Assembly (NCBI GenBank): GCA_947628755.1
Contig: CANRBC010000003.1
Coordinates: 1-64,000, forward strand
DNA length: 64,000 nt
Reading direction: 5' to 3'
Source of the DNA: an uncultured Clostridia bacterium
GTDB taxonomy: Bacteria > Bacillota > Clostridia > Lachnospirales > CAG-274
Shown: positions 35,203-43,770 of the stretch, one piece after another
How the letters are laid out: each line of letters begins with the position of its first letter
Numbering within the stretch: position 1 is the stretch's first letter
The notes under the pieces: model-generated
The model's database searches: none
What the model saw: the letters and a program-made list of their open reading frames with translations, nothing else
What the model was told of the DNA's origin: nothing
Position numbers and translations under genes: made by a program

Positions 35203-35808
35203 TTATTTTTGGCGGACAGCAGTTTCATAGCGTTTGGATTTATCGAAAAATGTAGAAGCAGGCAAATCACATTCCTTGGCAGCGGCTTTTAATGAAAGCT
35301 CCTTGTTTCGCCATCTCTTGTGAACGTCGTAGAAATTTTCCGGCGTAGGCGATTCCGGTCTGCCGAATTTTACGCCCTTTGCAAGAGCTGCAGCTATGCC
35401 CTCCGCCTGCCTTTGCTTTATATTGTCCCTTTCGTTTTCAGCCACAAAGCTAAGCACTTGCAGCACAATATCGCTTAAGAACGTTCCCATAAGGTCCTTT
35501 CCCCGTCTTGTGTCCAGTATAGGCATATCTATTACCATAATATCCGCCCTTTTTTCTTTAGTGATATATCTCCATTGCTCTATTATTTCCTCGTAATTCC
35601 TGCCCAGTCTGTCTATGCTCTTTATTATAAGTAAATCGTCTTCCTTTATCTTTTTTATCAGCCTTAAATACTGCTCTCTTTTGAAATCCTTTCCGCTTTG
35701 TTTGTCCATATAAATATTTCTAAAGGGTACTTTGTACTCCTGCATAGCTATAAGCTGCCTGTCCTCATTTTGTTCTTTTGTTGAAACTCTTATATAGCCG
35801 TATATCAT
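35203..35808 (-). CDS. Serine recombinase, resolvase/invertase family
   Basis: This is a 201-residue small serine recombinase of the Tn3 resolvase/Pin type. The catalytic domain (about 1-135) begins MIYGYIRVSTKEQNEDRQL, which contains the nucleophilic Ser. DRLGRNYEEIIEQW and FVAENERDNIKQRQAEGI follow. The C-terminal helix-turn-helix (about 150-195) reads LSLKAAAKECDLPASTFF. ATG 35808 is preferred over GTG 35817. It could resolve a transposon or invert DNA; no partner transposase or invertible segment was recognised, but a palindrome array and a HEPN-like gene follow it. Confidence 0.9.
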   Translation of the reverse strand: MIYGYIRVSTKEQNEDRQLIAMQEYKVPFRNIYMDKQSGKDFKREQYLRLIKKIKEDDLLIIKSIDRLGRNYEEIIEQWRYITKEKRADIMVIDMPILDTRRGKDLMGTFLSDIVLQVLSFVAENERDNIKQRQAEGIAAALAKGVKFGRPESPTPENFYDVHKRWRNKELSLKAAAKECDLPASTFFDKSKRYETAVRQK

Positions 35809-35955
35809 AATTATCACCCCATTACATATATAACATATTTAGTGTGACAATGTATGACAAAATATAAGCCTGTAAATTTATGCACAATAATAAGGCTGTT
35901 GAGATGAATTTGGGTTTAAAGAATAATGCCTGTCTCTCCATCCACCCAAATAAAA

Positions 35956-36006
35956 AACGCTGTCCCATTATGACCTTTTGTTCACTAATCATAACACGAC
36001 AGCGTT
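35956..36006 (-). terminator. Terminator of the aminotransferase gene; hairpin family copy D
   Basis: AACGCTGTC (35956-35964) pairs with GACAGCGTT (35998-36006), with inner ATTATGA/TCATAA pairing; the minus strand continues GCGTTTTTTA. It is related to the hairpins beside the three MITE-like repeats but has no full MITE next to it. The stretch 35818-35955 otherwise shows only AT-rich sequence and a possible decayed repeat end near 35905. Confidence 0.8.
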
Positions 36007-36011
36007 ATTGC

Positions 36012-37205
36012 TTAAAAATTCTGTTTTACAAATTTTTCTATTCTGTTAGCGCCCTCTACAATATCTCTCATAGAGGTAGCATAAGAAATCCTTATATAAT
36101 TCTTTACGCCAAAGGCGTCTGAGGGCACAACGGCTACGCCATAGCTATTCATAAGCACATCGGCAACATCTCTGCTGTCGTTAAGAAGCGTTCCTCTTAC
36201 GCTATTGCCCAACAGCTTGGACACGTCTACAAAGAGATAAAAAGCGCCCTTTGGAAGTATAGAGCTAAGAAGCGGTATGTCGGATATTCTCTGAGCAATA
36301 AAATCTCTTCTGTGCTGAAATTCCTTAAGCATATTTATCATTTCGCCCTTATCGCCCGTAAGTGCTTCAAGAGCCGCCGCCTGAGCAACGGAATTGATAT
36401 TTGAGGTGGAGTTGGACTGTATATTGGCAATAGCCTTGGCTAATTCCCTATCCGAAGCGGTGTAGCCTACTCTCCAGCCTGTCATGGAAAAGCTCTTTGA
36501 AAGTCCGTCTACAACAATAGTCCTTTTCTTAATATCCTCTCCCAGAGAGGCTATGCTTATATGCTTAAGATGTCTGCTGTATATAAGTCTTTTGTAAATC
36601 TCGTCGGATATTACGAATATATCCTTCTCTACTGCAAAATCCGCAATTTCCTTTAGCTCGGCTTCGGAATATACCGCCCCTGTGGGATTGTTGGGACTGT
36701 TTATAATAAGAGCCTTTGTTTTGGGCGTATACGCCTTTTCAAGCTCTGCCCTCGTTACCTTAAATATATTCTGCTTTCTCGTCTGAACTATAACGGGAAC
36801 GCCGTATACCATATTTATAATGTCTATGTAGCTGTTCCAGTAAGGAGCAGGGACTATTATCTCGTCGCCCGGGTCTGTTATTGCGGAAAGAGCATTCTTT
36901 ATAGCGTGCTTGCTGCCGTTGGATATGACTATATCCTCGGGAGCATATTCAAGCCCTTCTGTCTTAAGCTCCTCTGCCACAGCCTTTCTCAGTTCGTATA
37001 TTCCCTCATAGGGTGTGTACTTTGTAAAATTGTCGTTTATTGCCCTTATGGCAGCTTCCTTTATATTTTCAGGCGTATTGAAATCAGGCTCTCCTGCGCT
37101 GAAATTGATTATATCAACGCCCTCTGCCTTTCTCCTGTTGGCTTCGGCGGATATAGACAGCGTTGAGGACGGTCTTATTCCCGACGCCATAGCTGATAGC
37201 TTCAT
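36012..37205 (-). CDS. Class I/II pyridoxal-phosphate aminotransferase, aspartate aminotransferase-like
   Basis: This is a 397-residue cytoplasmic aminotransferase of the thermophilic AspC (Igamma) group. Recognisable segments are SISAEANRRKAEGVDIINFS, GEPDFNTPENI, NSPNNPTGAVYSE, SDEIYKRLIY and the PLP-lysine motif GLSKSFSMTGWRVGY (Lys about 236). The last stretch YIRISYATSMRDI holds the substrate-binding Arg. Likely reaction: aspartate plus 2-oxoglutarate to oxaloacetate plus glutamate, though aromatic or alanine specificity cannot be excluded. It is monocistronic, with its terminator directly after the stop. Confidence 0.92.
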   Translation of the reverse strand: MKLSAMASGIRPSSTLSISAEANRRKAEGVDIINFSAGEPDFNTPENIKEAAIRAINDNFTKYTPYEGIYELRKAVAEELKTEGLEYAPEDIVISNGSKHAIKNALSAITDPGDEIIVPAPYWNSYIDIINMVYGVPVIVQTRKQNIFKVTRAELEKAYTPKTKALIINSPNNPTGAVYSEAELKEIADFAVEKDIFVISDEIYKRLIYSRHLKHISIASLGEDIKKRTIVVDGLSKSFSMTGWRVGYTASDRELAKAIANIQSNSTSNINSVAQAAALEALTGDKGEMINMLKEFQHRRDFIAQRISDIPLLSSILPKGAFYLFVDVSKLLGNSVRGTLLNDSRDVADVLMNSYGVAVVPSDAFGVKNYIRISYATSMRDIVEGANRIEKFVKQNF

Positions 37206-37287
37206 ACAAACACCCCTTTCCCTATGTGGTATATTTAGATTTTACACCAAACTACAATTTTTTTCAAGTAAAATAAGAAATAAGTTT

Positions 37288-38184
37288 TTACCATTGATGG
37301 AAGTCAAGCATATTAGTATAAAACATCTTATCGGCAATATCCGCGCCCCATACGCTCTTTACTCTGTCGTAGAGTATATAAAGGCGGCTTACATCTCCTA
37401 TATCCTCGGGACATATACCTATTCCGTCAAAGTCGCAGCCTATGGCAATATTGTTTTCTCCCATTATGTTCATAATATGAGCTATATGCCGCAGTATATT
37501 GTCTGTACTGCCCTTTTCTCCGTCTACAAAAGGCGGATAGAGATTAACTCCCACAATACATTTTCTTTCGCTCATAGCTTTTAATTGACTGTCAGTGAGA
37601 TTTCTAGGGTGATTGCACACGCTTTTTGCATTTGAATGTGTAGCAATAAATGGTCTTTGAGAAATATTGCATACGTCCCAGAAGCCCCTTTCATTGAGAT
37701 GCGACACGTCTATAAGCATATCCAAGGCATTCATTTCCCTTACGACCGCCTTTCCGAAATCCTTAAGTCCCTTATCTATACCCGTCATAGCTCCATAGCC
37801 TATTTCATTTTCATTATTCCATGTAAGGGTCATGAGCCTTACACCTCTCCCGCTGAAATATCGGAGCTTATCCAAATCCCCCTCTATGGCTTCTCCGCCC
37901 TCTATGGAAAGTATGGCTCTTATTTTGTTTTCGTCATTAAAATTATCTGTAATATATTTACCGTATTTATTCTTCTGCTCTTCAAAAAAATCCATAGCCT
38001 TTATTGTATTTTCATAGGCGTTTTTAATATATGGCTCATCAAGCCATATTGCAAATATCTGCACGACCCTACCGCATGCAAGAAGCCTCTCAAGGTCTAT
38101 ATGCAAATCGTTTTTGTAAAGCTCCTTTTTCTCGGACAAAGCCTTTGTAAGTGTGTCACAATGACAGTCAAAAAAATTCAGCAT
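37288..38184 (-). CDS. Membrane dipeptidase-like peptidase, family M19
   Basis: This is a 298-residue zinc dipeptidase of the renal dipeptidase family. FDCHCDTLTKAL gives the first metal His/Asp. SIEGGEAIEGD gives the bridging acidic residue. LIDVSHLNERGFWDV and FIATHSNAKSVCNHPRNL hold the His ligands, and IGCDFDGIGICPEDI closes the active site. It lacks a signal peptide, so it is probably cytoplasmic. ATG 38184 is preferred over GTG 38193, which is too close to AAAGG. It cleaves dipeptides, often with relaxed or D-amino-acid specificity. Confidence 0.9.
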   Translation of the reverse strand: MLNFFDCHCDTLTKALSEKKELYKNDLHIDLERLLACGRVVQIFAIWLDEPYIKNAYENTIKAMDFFEEQKNKYGKYITDNFNDENKIRAILSIEGGEAIEGDLDKLRYFSGRGVRLMTLTWNNENEIGYGAMTGIDKGLKDFGKAVVREMNALDMLIDVSHLNERGFWDVCNISQRPFIATHSNAKSVCNHPRNLTDSQLKAMSERKCIVGVNLYPPFVDGEKGSTDNILRHIAHIMNIMGENNIAIGCDFDGIGICPEDIGDVSRLYILYDRVKSVWGADIADKMFYTNMLDFHQW

Positions 38185-38253
38185 AAAAAACACATACCTT
38201 TCTTGTATAAATTAATACATCACGACACAAAATAAATTTGGGAGGTGATATAT

Positions 38254-38412
38254 ATGTCAGCAAATCATTCAATAAAGTGCAGAGTAAACTCATGCAAGTA
38301 CCACGACCGTAGTGCAGAATACTGTACTCTTACAGATATAGTAGTGGGCAAGGACTGCGACTGCGCAAAGGACTGCTGCGAAACAGAGTGCTTATCCTTT
38401 GAATATATGTAA
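38254..38412 (+). CDS. Small DUF1540 cysteine-rich protein
   Basis: The gene encodes 52 residues with eight or more Cys arranged as IKCRVNSCKYH, AEYCTLTDIVVG and DCDCAKDCCETECLSF. This is the DUF1540 pattern, usually interpreted as a small metal-binding protein abundant in sporulating Clostridia. GGGAGGTGAT precedes the ATG by 6 nt. It stands alone between the divergent dipeptidase gene and ispD. Function is unknown. Confidence 0.85.
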   Translation: MSANHSIKCRVNSCKYHDRSAEYCTLTDIVVGKDCDCAKDCCETECLSFEYM

Positions 38413-38426
38413 TGTCCTGCCAAAGA

Positions 38427-38450
38427 GTTATATTGCATACGCAATATAAC
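38427..38450. other. Hairpin after the DUF1540 gene
   Basis: A perfect 10-bp stem, GTTATATTGC / GCAATATAAC with loop ATAC, lies 14 nt past the stop. It has no T tract, so it may be an mRNA 3'-end stabiliser rather than a terminator. Confidence 0.5.
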
Positions 38451-38471
38451 CCCTACATATTAAGTATACTC

Positions 38472-38500
38472 TTGCAAGATTATAACTTCAATGGTAAAAT
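38472..38500 (+). promoter_or_regulatory. Promoter of ispD
   Basis: TTGCAA (38472-38477), 17 nt, TAAAAT (38495-38500), leaving a leader of only about 15 nt before the ATG. Confidence 0.65.
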
Positions 38501-38520
38501 CATTGTAAGAGGTGGTAAAA

Positions 38521-39207
38521 ATGAAAAATTCCGTAATAATAGCTGCGTCCGGCACGGGCAAAAGAATGAAAAGCGCCGTTGCCAAGCAGTACATAGAGCT
38601 TAAGGGCAGACCCGTGCTGAGCTATACCCTGGAAGCCTTTGACAAAAGCAGCCATATAGACGAAATAATAATAGTGTGCGGAGGCAACGACATAGAGTAT
38701 GTAAAGCACAAAATCGTTGAAAAATACGGCTTTGGCAAGGTAAAGGCTGTTGTCGGAGGCGGAAAAGAAAGACAGGACTCGGTTTACAACGGTCTTAAGG
38801 CTGTGTCCGAGGACTGCGACATTGTGCTTATTCACGACGGTGTGCGCCCCTTTATAGAGGACAAATATATTGCCGAGCTTATAAAATCGGCATACGAGTG
38901 CGGCGGCTGCGTAATGGGAGTAAGAGTAAAGGATACTATTAAGGTATGCGACGAAATAGGCAATATTACCGACACGCCCGAAAGGAGTACGCTTTGGGCG
39001 GCACAGACTCCTCAATGCTTTAAATACGACGTTATAATGAAGGCATACAAAAGCGCCTTTGCAGAGGGCTATTACGGTACGGACGATTCAATGCTTGCCG
39101 AGAGAACAGGCGTCAGAATAAAAATGGTGGAAGGCAGCTACAACAATATAAAACTGACTACTCCCGAAGACCTTGACTTGGGAGAAAAAATACTGGAGAA
39201 AAGATAA
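38521..39207 (+). CDS. ispD: 2-C-methyl-D-erythritol 4-phosphate cytidylyltransferase
   Basis: This is the third enzyme of the MEP isoprenoid pathway, joining MEP and CTP to CDP-ME. It has 228 residues, the normal length. The CTP-binding N-terminus reads IIAASGTGKRMKSAVAKQYI, followed by GGGKERQDSVYNGL, LIHDGVRPFIED and IKLTTPEDLDLGEK at the end. ATG 38521 is preferred to an in-frame GTG at 38512. The next gene starts 1 nt after the stop. No other MEP gene is nearby. Confidence 0.95.
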   Translation: MKNSVIIAASGTGKRMKSAVAKQYIELKGRPVLSYTLEAFDKSSHIDEIIIVCGGNDIEYVKHKIVEKYGFGKVKAVVGGGKERQDSVYNGLKAVSEDCDIVLIHDGVRPFIEDKYIAELIKSAYECGGCVMGVRVKDTIKVCDEIGNITDTPERSTLWAAQTPQCFKYDVIMKAYKSAFAEGYYGTDDSMLAERTGVRIKMVEGSYNNIKLTTPEDLDLGEKILEKR

Positions 39208-39208
39208 T

Positions 39209-41875
39209 ATGGCATTTAAACTTGATTTCAGCGAAAAAATCGATGATATAAATTCAACTGCATATATGTATGAGCATTCCTGCGGCGGAAAACTCGTGTA
39301 TATAGAAAACGACGACGAGGAAAGAGTGTTTTCAATAGCCTTCAGAACACTGCCTTATGACAGCAAGGGAACTGCTCATATTGTGGAGCATAGCGTTTTA
39401 TGCGGTTCTGAGCATTACAACCTTAAAGACCCGTTCAACATACTGGACAAGGGCTCTATACACACATATCTTAACGCTATGACCTATTCCGACAGAACCA
39501 TATACCCTGTCGCAGGCACAAACGAAAAGGATTTTAAGGCAATGCTCAGAGTGTACTGCGACGCAGTTTTCAATCCGCTTATGTATAAGAACAAGGGTAT
39601 TTTTCTGCAGGAGGGTTGGCATAGCGACGGCAAAGAATTAAACGGCGTTGTTTTAAACGAAATGAAAGGCGTATATTCCGACAGCCAAGTGGTGCTTGAC
39701 GAAGCCGTTGCGGAGCAGGTGTATAAAAATACTCCCTACTGCTATGACTCCGGAGGCAATCCGAAGTATATTACAGATTTGACCTATGAAGAATTTCTGG
39801 AGTTTCACAAAAAAAATTATCATCCCTCCAACGCCGTAATGTATCTTTACGGAAAGCTGGATATAGAAGAATATATGAATATTCTTGACAGCGAATTCCT
39901 GTATAAATACGAATACAGGCAAAGCGGCTTTGATACCGATATTAAGGCGGAGGACTGTCCCGATATTACAGTATATCACCCCTCCCCGTCGGGCAATATA
40001 ATGACTGCCCTTTTCGATACGGGAAATGTAAACGACTTTGCAAAATGCCTTATGCTGGATATTTTCTGCGATTTTATGTTCAACAGCGAGGGCGCTTATA
40101 TAAAAGAAAAGCTCAGACCTCTTGGCAGCAGAATAAGCGCTGATTTTAACGACAGCGCTTATCTTACAAATTTAAGCGTGACCATAGAGGGCAGCGAGGA
40201 AACGGAGCTTGGCAAATTCAAAAAGGCTCTTAACGAAGCCTTTAAAAATGCGGAGATAGACGAATATAAGCTGAAGGGAATAATAAACAGCTATAAATTC
40301 TATTTTAAGGAGGAGGATTTCGGCTATAAGCCAAAGGGTCTTTTTTACTGTACTCTTCTTATGAGGAGCTTTATATACGGCAATTATACCTTTGAGCCCA
40401 TAAAAATCAACAGTCTTTTCAAAGCCGTTGAAAATATGAATGTCAAAGAGCTTATATGCAAATATTTTGCAGACAAGGGAACATACGGAATACTGATAAA
40501 TGCGGAAAATGAGAAGACAAGCTGTGATGTTCCCCCTGCCAATAACGAGGCTCTTTTGGAATACCGCGCAACGGAGGATACTGCCGACGAGATTGCGAAA
40601 ATAAATATTTCCGACGTTGATGAAATAAGCAAAAAGCCTTTTGACTTCAAATTTGAAGCCGATAAAAATATATTTATACCCTGCAAGGGAAGCGATGTTG
40701 TATATATAGATATTCTTTTCGATACCTCTATGCTTAAAAAAGAGGAGCTGCCTGCCCTCGGCGTATTGCAGGCTGTTGCGGATATATATAACAAGGAATA
40801 TTCAAACGATATTGATTACTATATGGGAGGCTTTGACCTTGTATGCCGTACCGTAACGGACAAAAACGGATACAGACCCTATTTGCAGATAAAAATAAAG
40901 GCTCTCAGAGAAAATATTTTAAAGGCAATCGATATATTTTATAAAATAATATCAATAAAATATTCCGATATTTCCAGAACAGACGAGCTTATAAAAGAAC
41001 ACAGACAATCCCTTAAGAACAGATATATTACTTCGGGACAGATAAGAGCCTACTCCAAAGCTCTTTCAGCATTGTTTGCCGAAAGCTCCTATATAGAAAA
41101 CACAATAGGTTTTGAGCTGTACAAATATGTTTCTATTACAGACAGCGAAAAAATATGCCACGATTTAAACAGCGTTACCCAAAAGGTATTTACCGATTCT
41201 GCTGTTTACGCTCTTACCTGTGATGAAAAGGATAAAAACACCATTTCCGCGTATATTGAGAAAATAATAGGCGCTTTGCCCCACAGAGAATACGAAAAGG
41301 CGGATATAGCGCTGAATATCCAAGAAAGCATCGCAGTTGAAACCAATGTCAACTTTAACGCCGCTGCAATGCCTATAAGCTACGATTCCGGCGTATACAG
41401 AGTTGTTCAGCAGATAATAACACGGGAATATATATGGGATAAAATACGTCTTGAAGGCGGCGCATACGGCGGAGGCTGCCGATTTACAGATAACAACAAA
41501 TGCTATATGTACAGCTACAGAGACCCTCAGCTTGCGCATACCTACGATATTTTCAGAAATACAGGACAATATCTACAGAACAAAAAAACTCAAAAGGAAA
41601 TAAACAGATTTATACTGGGCGCCGTAAACGAGGCGGATATGCCTGTTAAAAACAATATGCTGAATTCTATGGCAATAAGACGAAGTATGCTGAATATAAC
41701 TTATGAAAAATTAGAAAAAAGACGAGAGGAGCTGCTTTCCGCAAAGCCTGAGGATATTGTAAAAGCAGGCGAGGAAATAGAAAATGCAGCTAAAAATATG
41801 GCATTTTGTACCGTAGGCATAAGAGCCGATATAGAAAGCAATATCGAATTGCTAAAAAATATGACGACAATGTAA
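39209..41875 (+). CDS. Insulinase-family metallopeptidase (M16), presequence-protease-like
   Basis: This is a large intracellular zinc peptidase, 888 residues, of the M16C group (Cym1/PreP-like). The inverted zinc motif HIVEH is in GTAHIVEHSVLCGSEHY, and the distal Glu lies in VVLNEMKGVYSD. The first half holds the catalytic pair of domains and the second half the inactive pair, ending with REYIWDKIRLEGGAYGGGC, which provides the substrate-binding Arg/Tyr type residues. Such enzymes degrade short peptides inside a closed chamber. The start ATG 39209 follows GGAGAAAAG. It is co-transcribed with ispD. Confidence 0.92.
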   Translation: MAFKLDFSEKIDDINSTAYMYEHSCGGKLVYIENDDEERVFSIAFRTLPYDSKGTAHIVEHSVLCGSEHYNLKDPFNILDKGSIHTYLNAMTYSDRTIYPVAGTNEKDFKAMLRVYCDAVFNPLMYKNKGIFLQEGWHSDGKELNGVVLNEMKGVYSDSQVVLDEAVAEQVYKNTPYCYDSGGNPKYITDLTYEEFLEFHKKNYHPSNAVMYLYGKLDIEEYMNILDSEFLYKYEYRQSGFDTDIKAEDCPDITVYHPSPSGNIMTALFDTGNVNDFAKCLMLDIFCDFMFNSEGAYIKEKLRPLGSRISADFNDSAYLTNLSVTIEGSEETELGKFKKALNEAFKNAEIDEYKLKGIINSYKFYFKEEDFGYKPKGLFYCTLLMRSFIYGNYTFEPIKINSLFKAVENMNVKELICKYFADKGTYGILINAENEKTSCDVPPANNEALLEYRATEDTADEIAKINISDVDEISKKPFDFKFEADKNIFIPCKGSDVVYIDILFDTSMLKKEELPALGVLQAVADIYNKEYSNDIDYYMGGFDLVCRTVTDKNGYRPYLQIKIKALRENILKAIDIFYKIISIKYSDISRTDELIKEHRQSLKNRYITSGQIRAYSKALSALFAESSYIENTIGFELYKYVSITDSEKICHDLNSVTQKVFTDSAVYALTCDEKDKNTISAYIEKIIGALPHREYEKADIALNIQESIAVETNVNFNAAAMPISYDSGVYRVVQQIITREYIWDKIRLEGGAYGGGCRFTDNNKCYMYSYRDPQLAHTYDIFRNTGQYLQNKKTQKEINRFILGAVNEADMPVKNNMLNSMAIRRSMLNITYEKLEKRREELLSAKPEDIVKAGEEIENAAKNMAFCTVGIRADIESNIELLKNMTTM

Positions 41876-41878
41876 AAA

Positions 41879-41906
41879 GGAATGAACAGAATCATCTGTT
41901 CATTCC
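41879..41906 (+). terminator. Terminator of ispD-M16 operon
   Basis: A perfect 12-bp stem, GGAATGAACAGA / TCTGTTCATTCC with loop ATCA, starts 3 nt after the stop codon. The same hairpin sequence is repeated at 42153-42178. Confidence 0.7.
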
Positions 41907-41997
41907 TCAGACTGTCGAAAAAACATCATTTTGATAGGAAATATGAATTTCAAGTAAAGAATAGTTTGCAAAAAAGCGTCGCAGACTTTAATCCGCA

Positions 41998-42178
41998 GGA
42001 GGAATTCACTTCCTCCGAGGACAGGAACTTTTCTGTAATTTAGGCATTTATGCCTAAATTGCGGGAAACACGGCTGGTTCCTTCCTTAGATATCTGAAAG
42101 AAATGCCAATAAGCATTTCTTTCAAGCGTGTCGATTTTATCGACACGCTAAAGAATGAACAGAATCATCTGTTCATTC
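41998..42178. repeat. Cluster of five consecutive perfect hairpins
   Basis: In order: GGAGGAA/TTCCTCC (41998-42016), AATTTAGGCA/TGCCTAAATT (42037-42060), GAAAGAAATGC/GCATTTCTTTC (42096-42123), GCGTGTCGAT/ATCGACACGC (42126-42148, second copy of the palindrome at 2236) and GAATGAACAGA/TCTGTTCATTC (42153-42178, second copy of the M16 terminator). AGGAAC and GTTCCT also bracket the second one. No reading frame fits; the stretch is a structured intergenic region between the M16 terminator and the 3' end of tRNA-Thr. Confidence 0.75.
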
Positions 42179-42184
42179 CCTTAA

Positions 42185-42257
42185 AGCTGCTAACGGGAGT
42201 CGGACCCGTGACCTCAGCACTACCAATGCTGCGCTCTACCTCCTGAGCTATAGCAGC
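42185..42257 (-). tRNA. tRNA-Thr (anticodon GGU)
   Basis: A full cloverleaf can be folded: acceptor GCTGCTA/TAGCAGC, D arm TAGCTCAGGAGGTAGAGC, anticodon arm CAGCA-TTGGTAG-TGCTG with anticodon GGT, variable AGGTC and T arm ACGGGTCCGACTCCCGT. The discriminator is T and CCA is not encoded. It reads ACC/ACU codons. Confidence 0.95.
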
Positions 42258-42393
42258 AGATACAACAATAATAATATACTAGAAAGAAAGCCATTTGTCA
42301 ATACATTTTTAAATTAATAAACATAAATTTATTCCGAAAAATATCATATTGATAAATATTCCTTATTAATATTGTTAAATTTAAACAATCACC

Positions 42394-42422
42394 TTTACTT
42401 TAATAAGAATTTGTATTATAAT
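42394..42422 (+). promoter_or_regulatory. Promoter of the small HTH gene
   Basis: TTTACT (42394-42399), 17 nt, TATAAT (42417-42422). The rest of 42258-42393 is AT-rich with nothing recognisable. Confidence 0.6.
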
Positions 42423-42453
42423 GACTATATAATTTCATAGCGGAAGTGGTATT

Positions 42454-42711
42454 ATGGATTTGGGAGACTATTTATTACAATACAAAAACGAACACAATAT
42501 TGGCAATCAGAAGCTAGCTGAAACCCTTAATATAAGCAAGATAACACTTCTCAGAATACTCAATAAGGAAGTGCTGCCAAACGTAAAGACCTGTATGAAA
42601 ATATCAAAGGGTATAGGCTTGAGCTTCAGAGAAATTATTGAGCTGAGGGATAATTATACGGATAAGTGTTTATATAAGCCTTCAAGAAGACCGCAGTCTA
42701 AGCTATTATAA
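42454..42711 (+). CDS. Small XRE-like helix-turn-helix protein
   Basis: The protein has 85 residues and a single helix-turn-helix domain (about 5-62: LLQYKNEHNIGNQKLAETLN, ISKITLLRILNKEV, CMKISKGIGLSFREII) followed by a basic tail ending PSRRPQSKLL. It is probably a DNA-binding regulator, with unknown target. It has its own promoter, and a terminator-like hairpin lies 130 nt downstream. It may be chromosomal, or the leftmost gene of the accessory region. Confidence 0.7.
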   Translation: MDLGDYLLQYKNEHNIGNQKLAETLNISKITLLRILNKEVLPNVKTCMKISKGIGLSFREIIELRDNYTDKCLYKPSRRPQSKLL

Positions 42712-42841
42712 TGTCTGCCATCAAACAACAGGGCATATTTTTACATAACACATTTATAACTATCCTTTATTTATTAGCTTTTCCTGTTTGAGGGGTATTT
42801 TGCGCTTTTTTACCGTATTTTTGGGCACATCGAAATAAGAA

Positions 42842-42873
42842 AAAGCCTGCAAACTATTATGTTTACAGGCTTT
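42842..42873 (+). terminator. Terminator after the small HTH gene
   Basis: AAAGCCTGCAAAC pairs with GTTTACAGGCTTT (12 of 13), loop TATTAT-type, followed by TCTAG. The stretch 42712-43014 otherwise holds only this and the next hairpin. Confidence 0.6.
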
Positions 42874-42951
42874 CTAGTAGCGAAGATATGAATTGCTTTG
42901 ATAACACTACGGAATATAAATATGATAAAAATAAACCTATTAATTAGTGGG

Positions 42952-42976
42952 CTGGTACGTATGTACCAGTTTTTTT
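42952..42976 (+). terminator. Terminator upstream of the transglutaminase gene
   Basis: CTGGTAC / GTACCAG with loop GTAT, followed by seven T, ends 39 nt before the next ATG. With no gene immediately before it, it may be an attenuator in the leader of the following gene. Confidence 0.7.
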
Positions 42977-43014
42977 ATTGAAAAAACAAGGAGATTAGAA
43001 AGGAGCTATGGGCA

Positions 43015-43770
43015 ATGAAGAAATTAACAGCATTCTTTGTAACAATAATCACAATGGCAGCTATGACAGCAGTAGCAGCTTACGCAGAAAGTTTTGAGGA
43101 CAAAATTATAACGAGTGTACAGGCTCATCAGACAACTATAGATATAAGTAAATATAATATGAATCCAACTGAAGCCCTTAATAATGTATTGGAGCTTAAA
43201 AACACAGCTCCTGAATTATGGGCAATTGATGAAAAAATCAATCTTAAAGGGGATACTAAAAAAGCATATCAGATTATAGTTACTTATGATTATTCCGAAA
43301 AGGAAATATCTGATATTGAAAAGAAAATGAATAAGACTATTGCTGAGGCAATAGAAATGGTAGATAAATCTGCCAGTATTTATGAACAAGCTAAAGCTGT
43401 TTACAAATATATGCTTGATGCTTATGATTATGACTATTCTCTTACAAAACATAAGGAATATGAACTGTTTGAAACAGGCAGCGGTGTATGTTCTGCTTAC
43501 TCCCTTGCCTTTAAGGATATAATGCAGGAGCTTGGTATACCCTGCAAAGCTGTTGTAAGCAAAGAAATGAAGCATCAGTGGAACGTAATTGAGATAAATG
43601 GTAAATGGTATAATGTAGATGCTTCTTATGGCGATATGTATAGGACAGGCTCTGATGATTACAGTGCCTTTTGTAAATCAGATTTCTTCTTTCAGCTTCT
43701 GGGCTTCTATGGTGGTCACATAGAGGGAAACACATATTGCACCGACAGAGGTTATGACTATGACATTTGA
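43015..43770 (+). CDS. Secreted transglutaminase-like cysteine peptidase
   Basis: This is a 251-residue exported protein. A signal peptide (about 1-24, ending AAYAES) is followed by an alpha/beta region and a transglutaminase-like domain (about 120-235). Its catalytic triad is visible: Cys in TGSGVCSAYSLAFK, His in KEMKHQWNVIEI and Asp in WYNVDASYGD. Family members act as proteases, peptide N-glycanase-like enzymes or crosslinkers; no substrate is evident. AAAGGAG is 9 nt upstream. Its 3' end overlaps the next gene by 11 nt, which ties it to the accessory operon that follows. Confidence 0.85.
   Translation: MKKLTAFFVTIITMAAMTAVAAYAESFEDKIITSVQAHQTTIDISKYNMNPTEALNNVLELKNTAPELWAIDEKINLKGDTKKAYQIIVTYDYSEKEISDIEKKMNKTIAEAIEMVDKSASIYEQAKAVYKYMLDAYDYDYSLTKHKEYELFETGSGVCSAYSLAFKDIMQELGIPCKAVVSKEMKHQWNVIEINGKWYNVDASYGDMYRTGSDDYSAFCKSDFFFQLLGFYGGHIEGNTYCTDRGYDYDI

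Noticed and set aside
42185-42257. tRNA-Thr as attachment site of the mobile element to its right
   Set aside because: Integrases normally use the tRNA 3' end, which here faces left (42185); the element lies on the 5' side. I found no second copy of the tRNA 3' segment in the window and no integrase.
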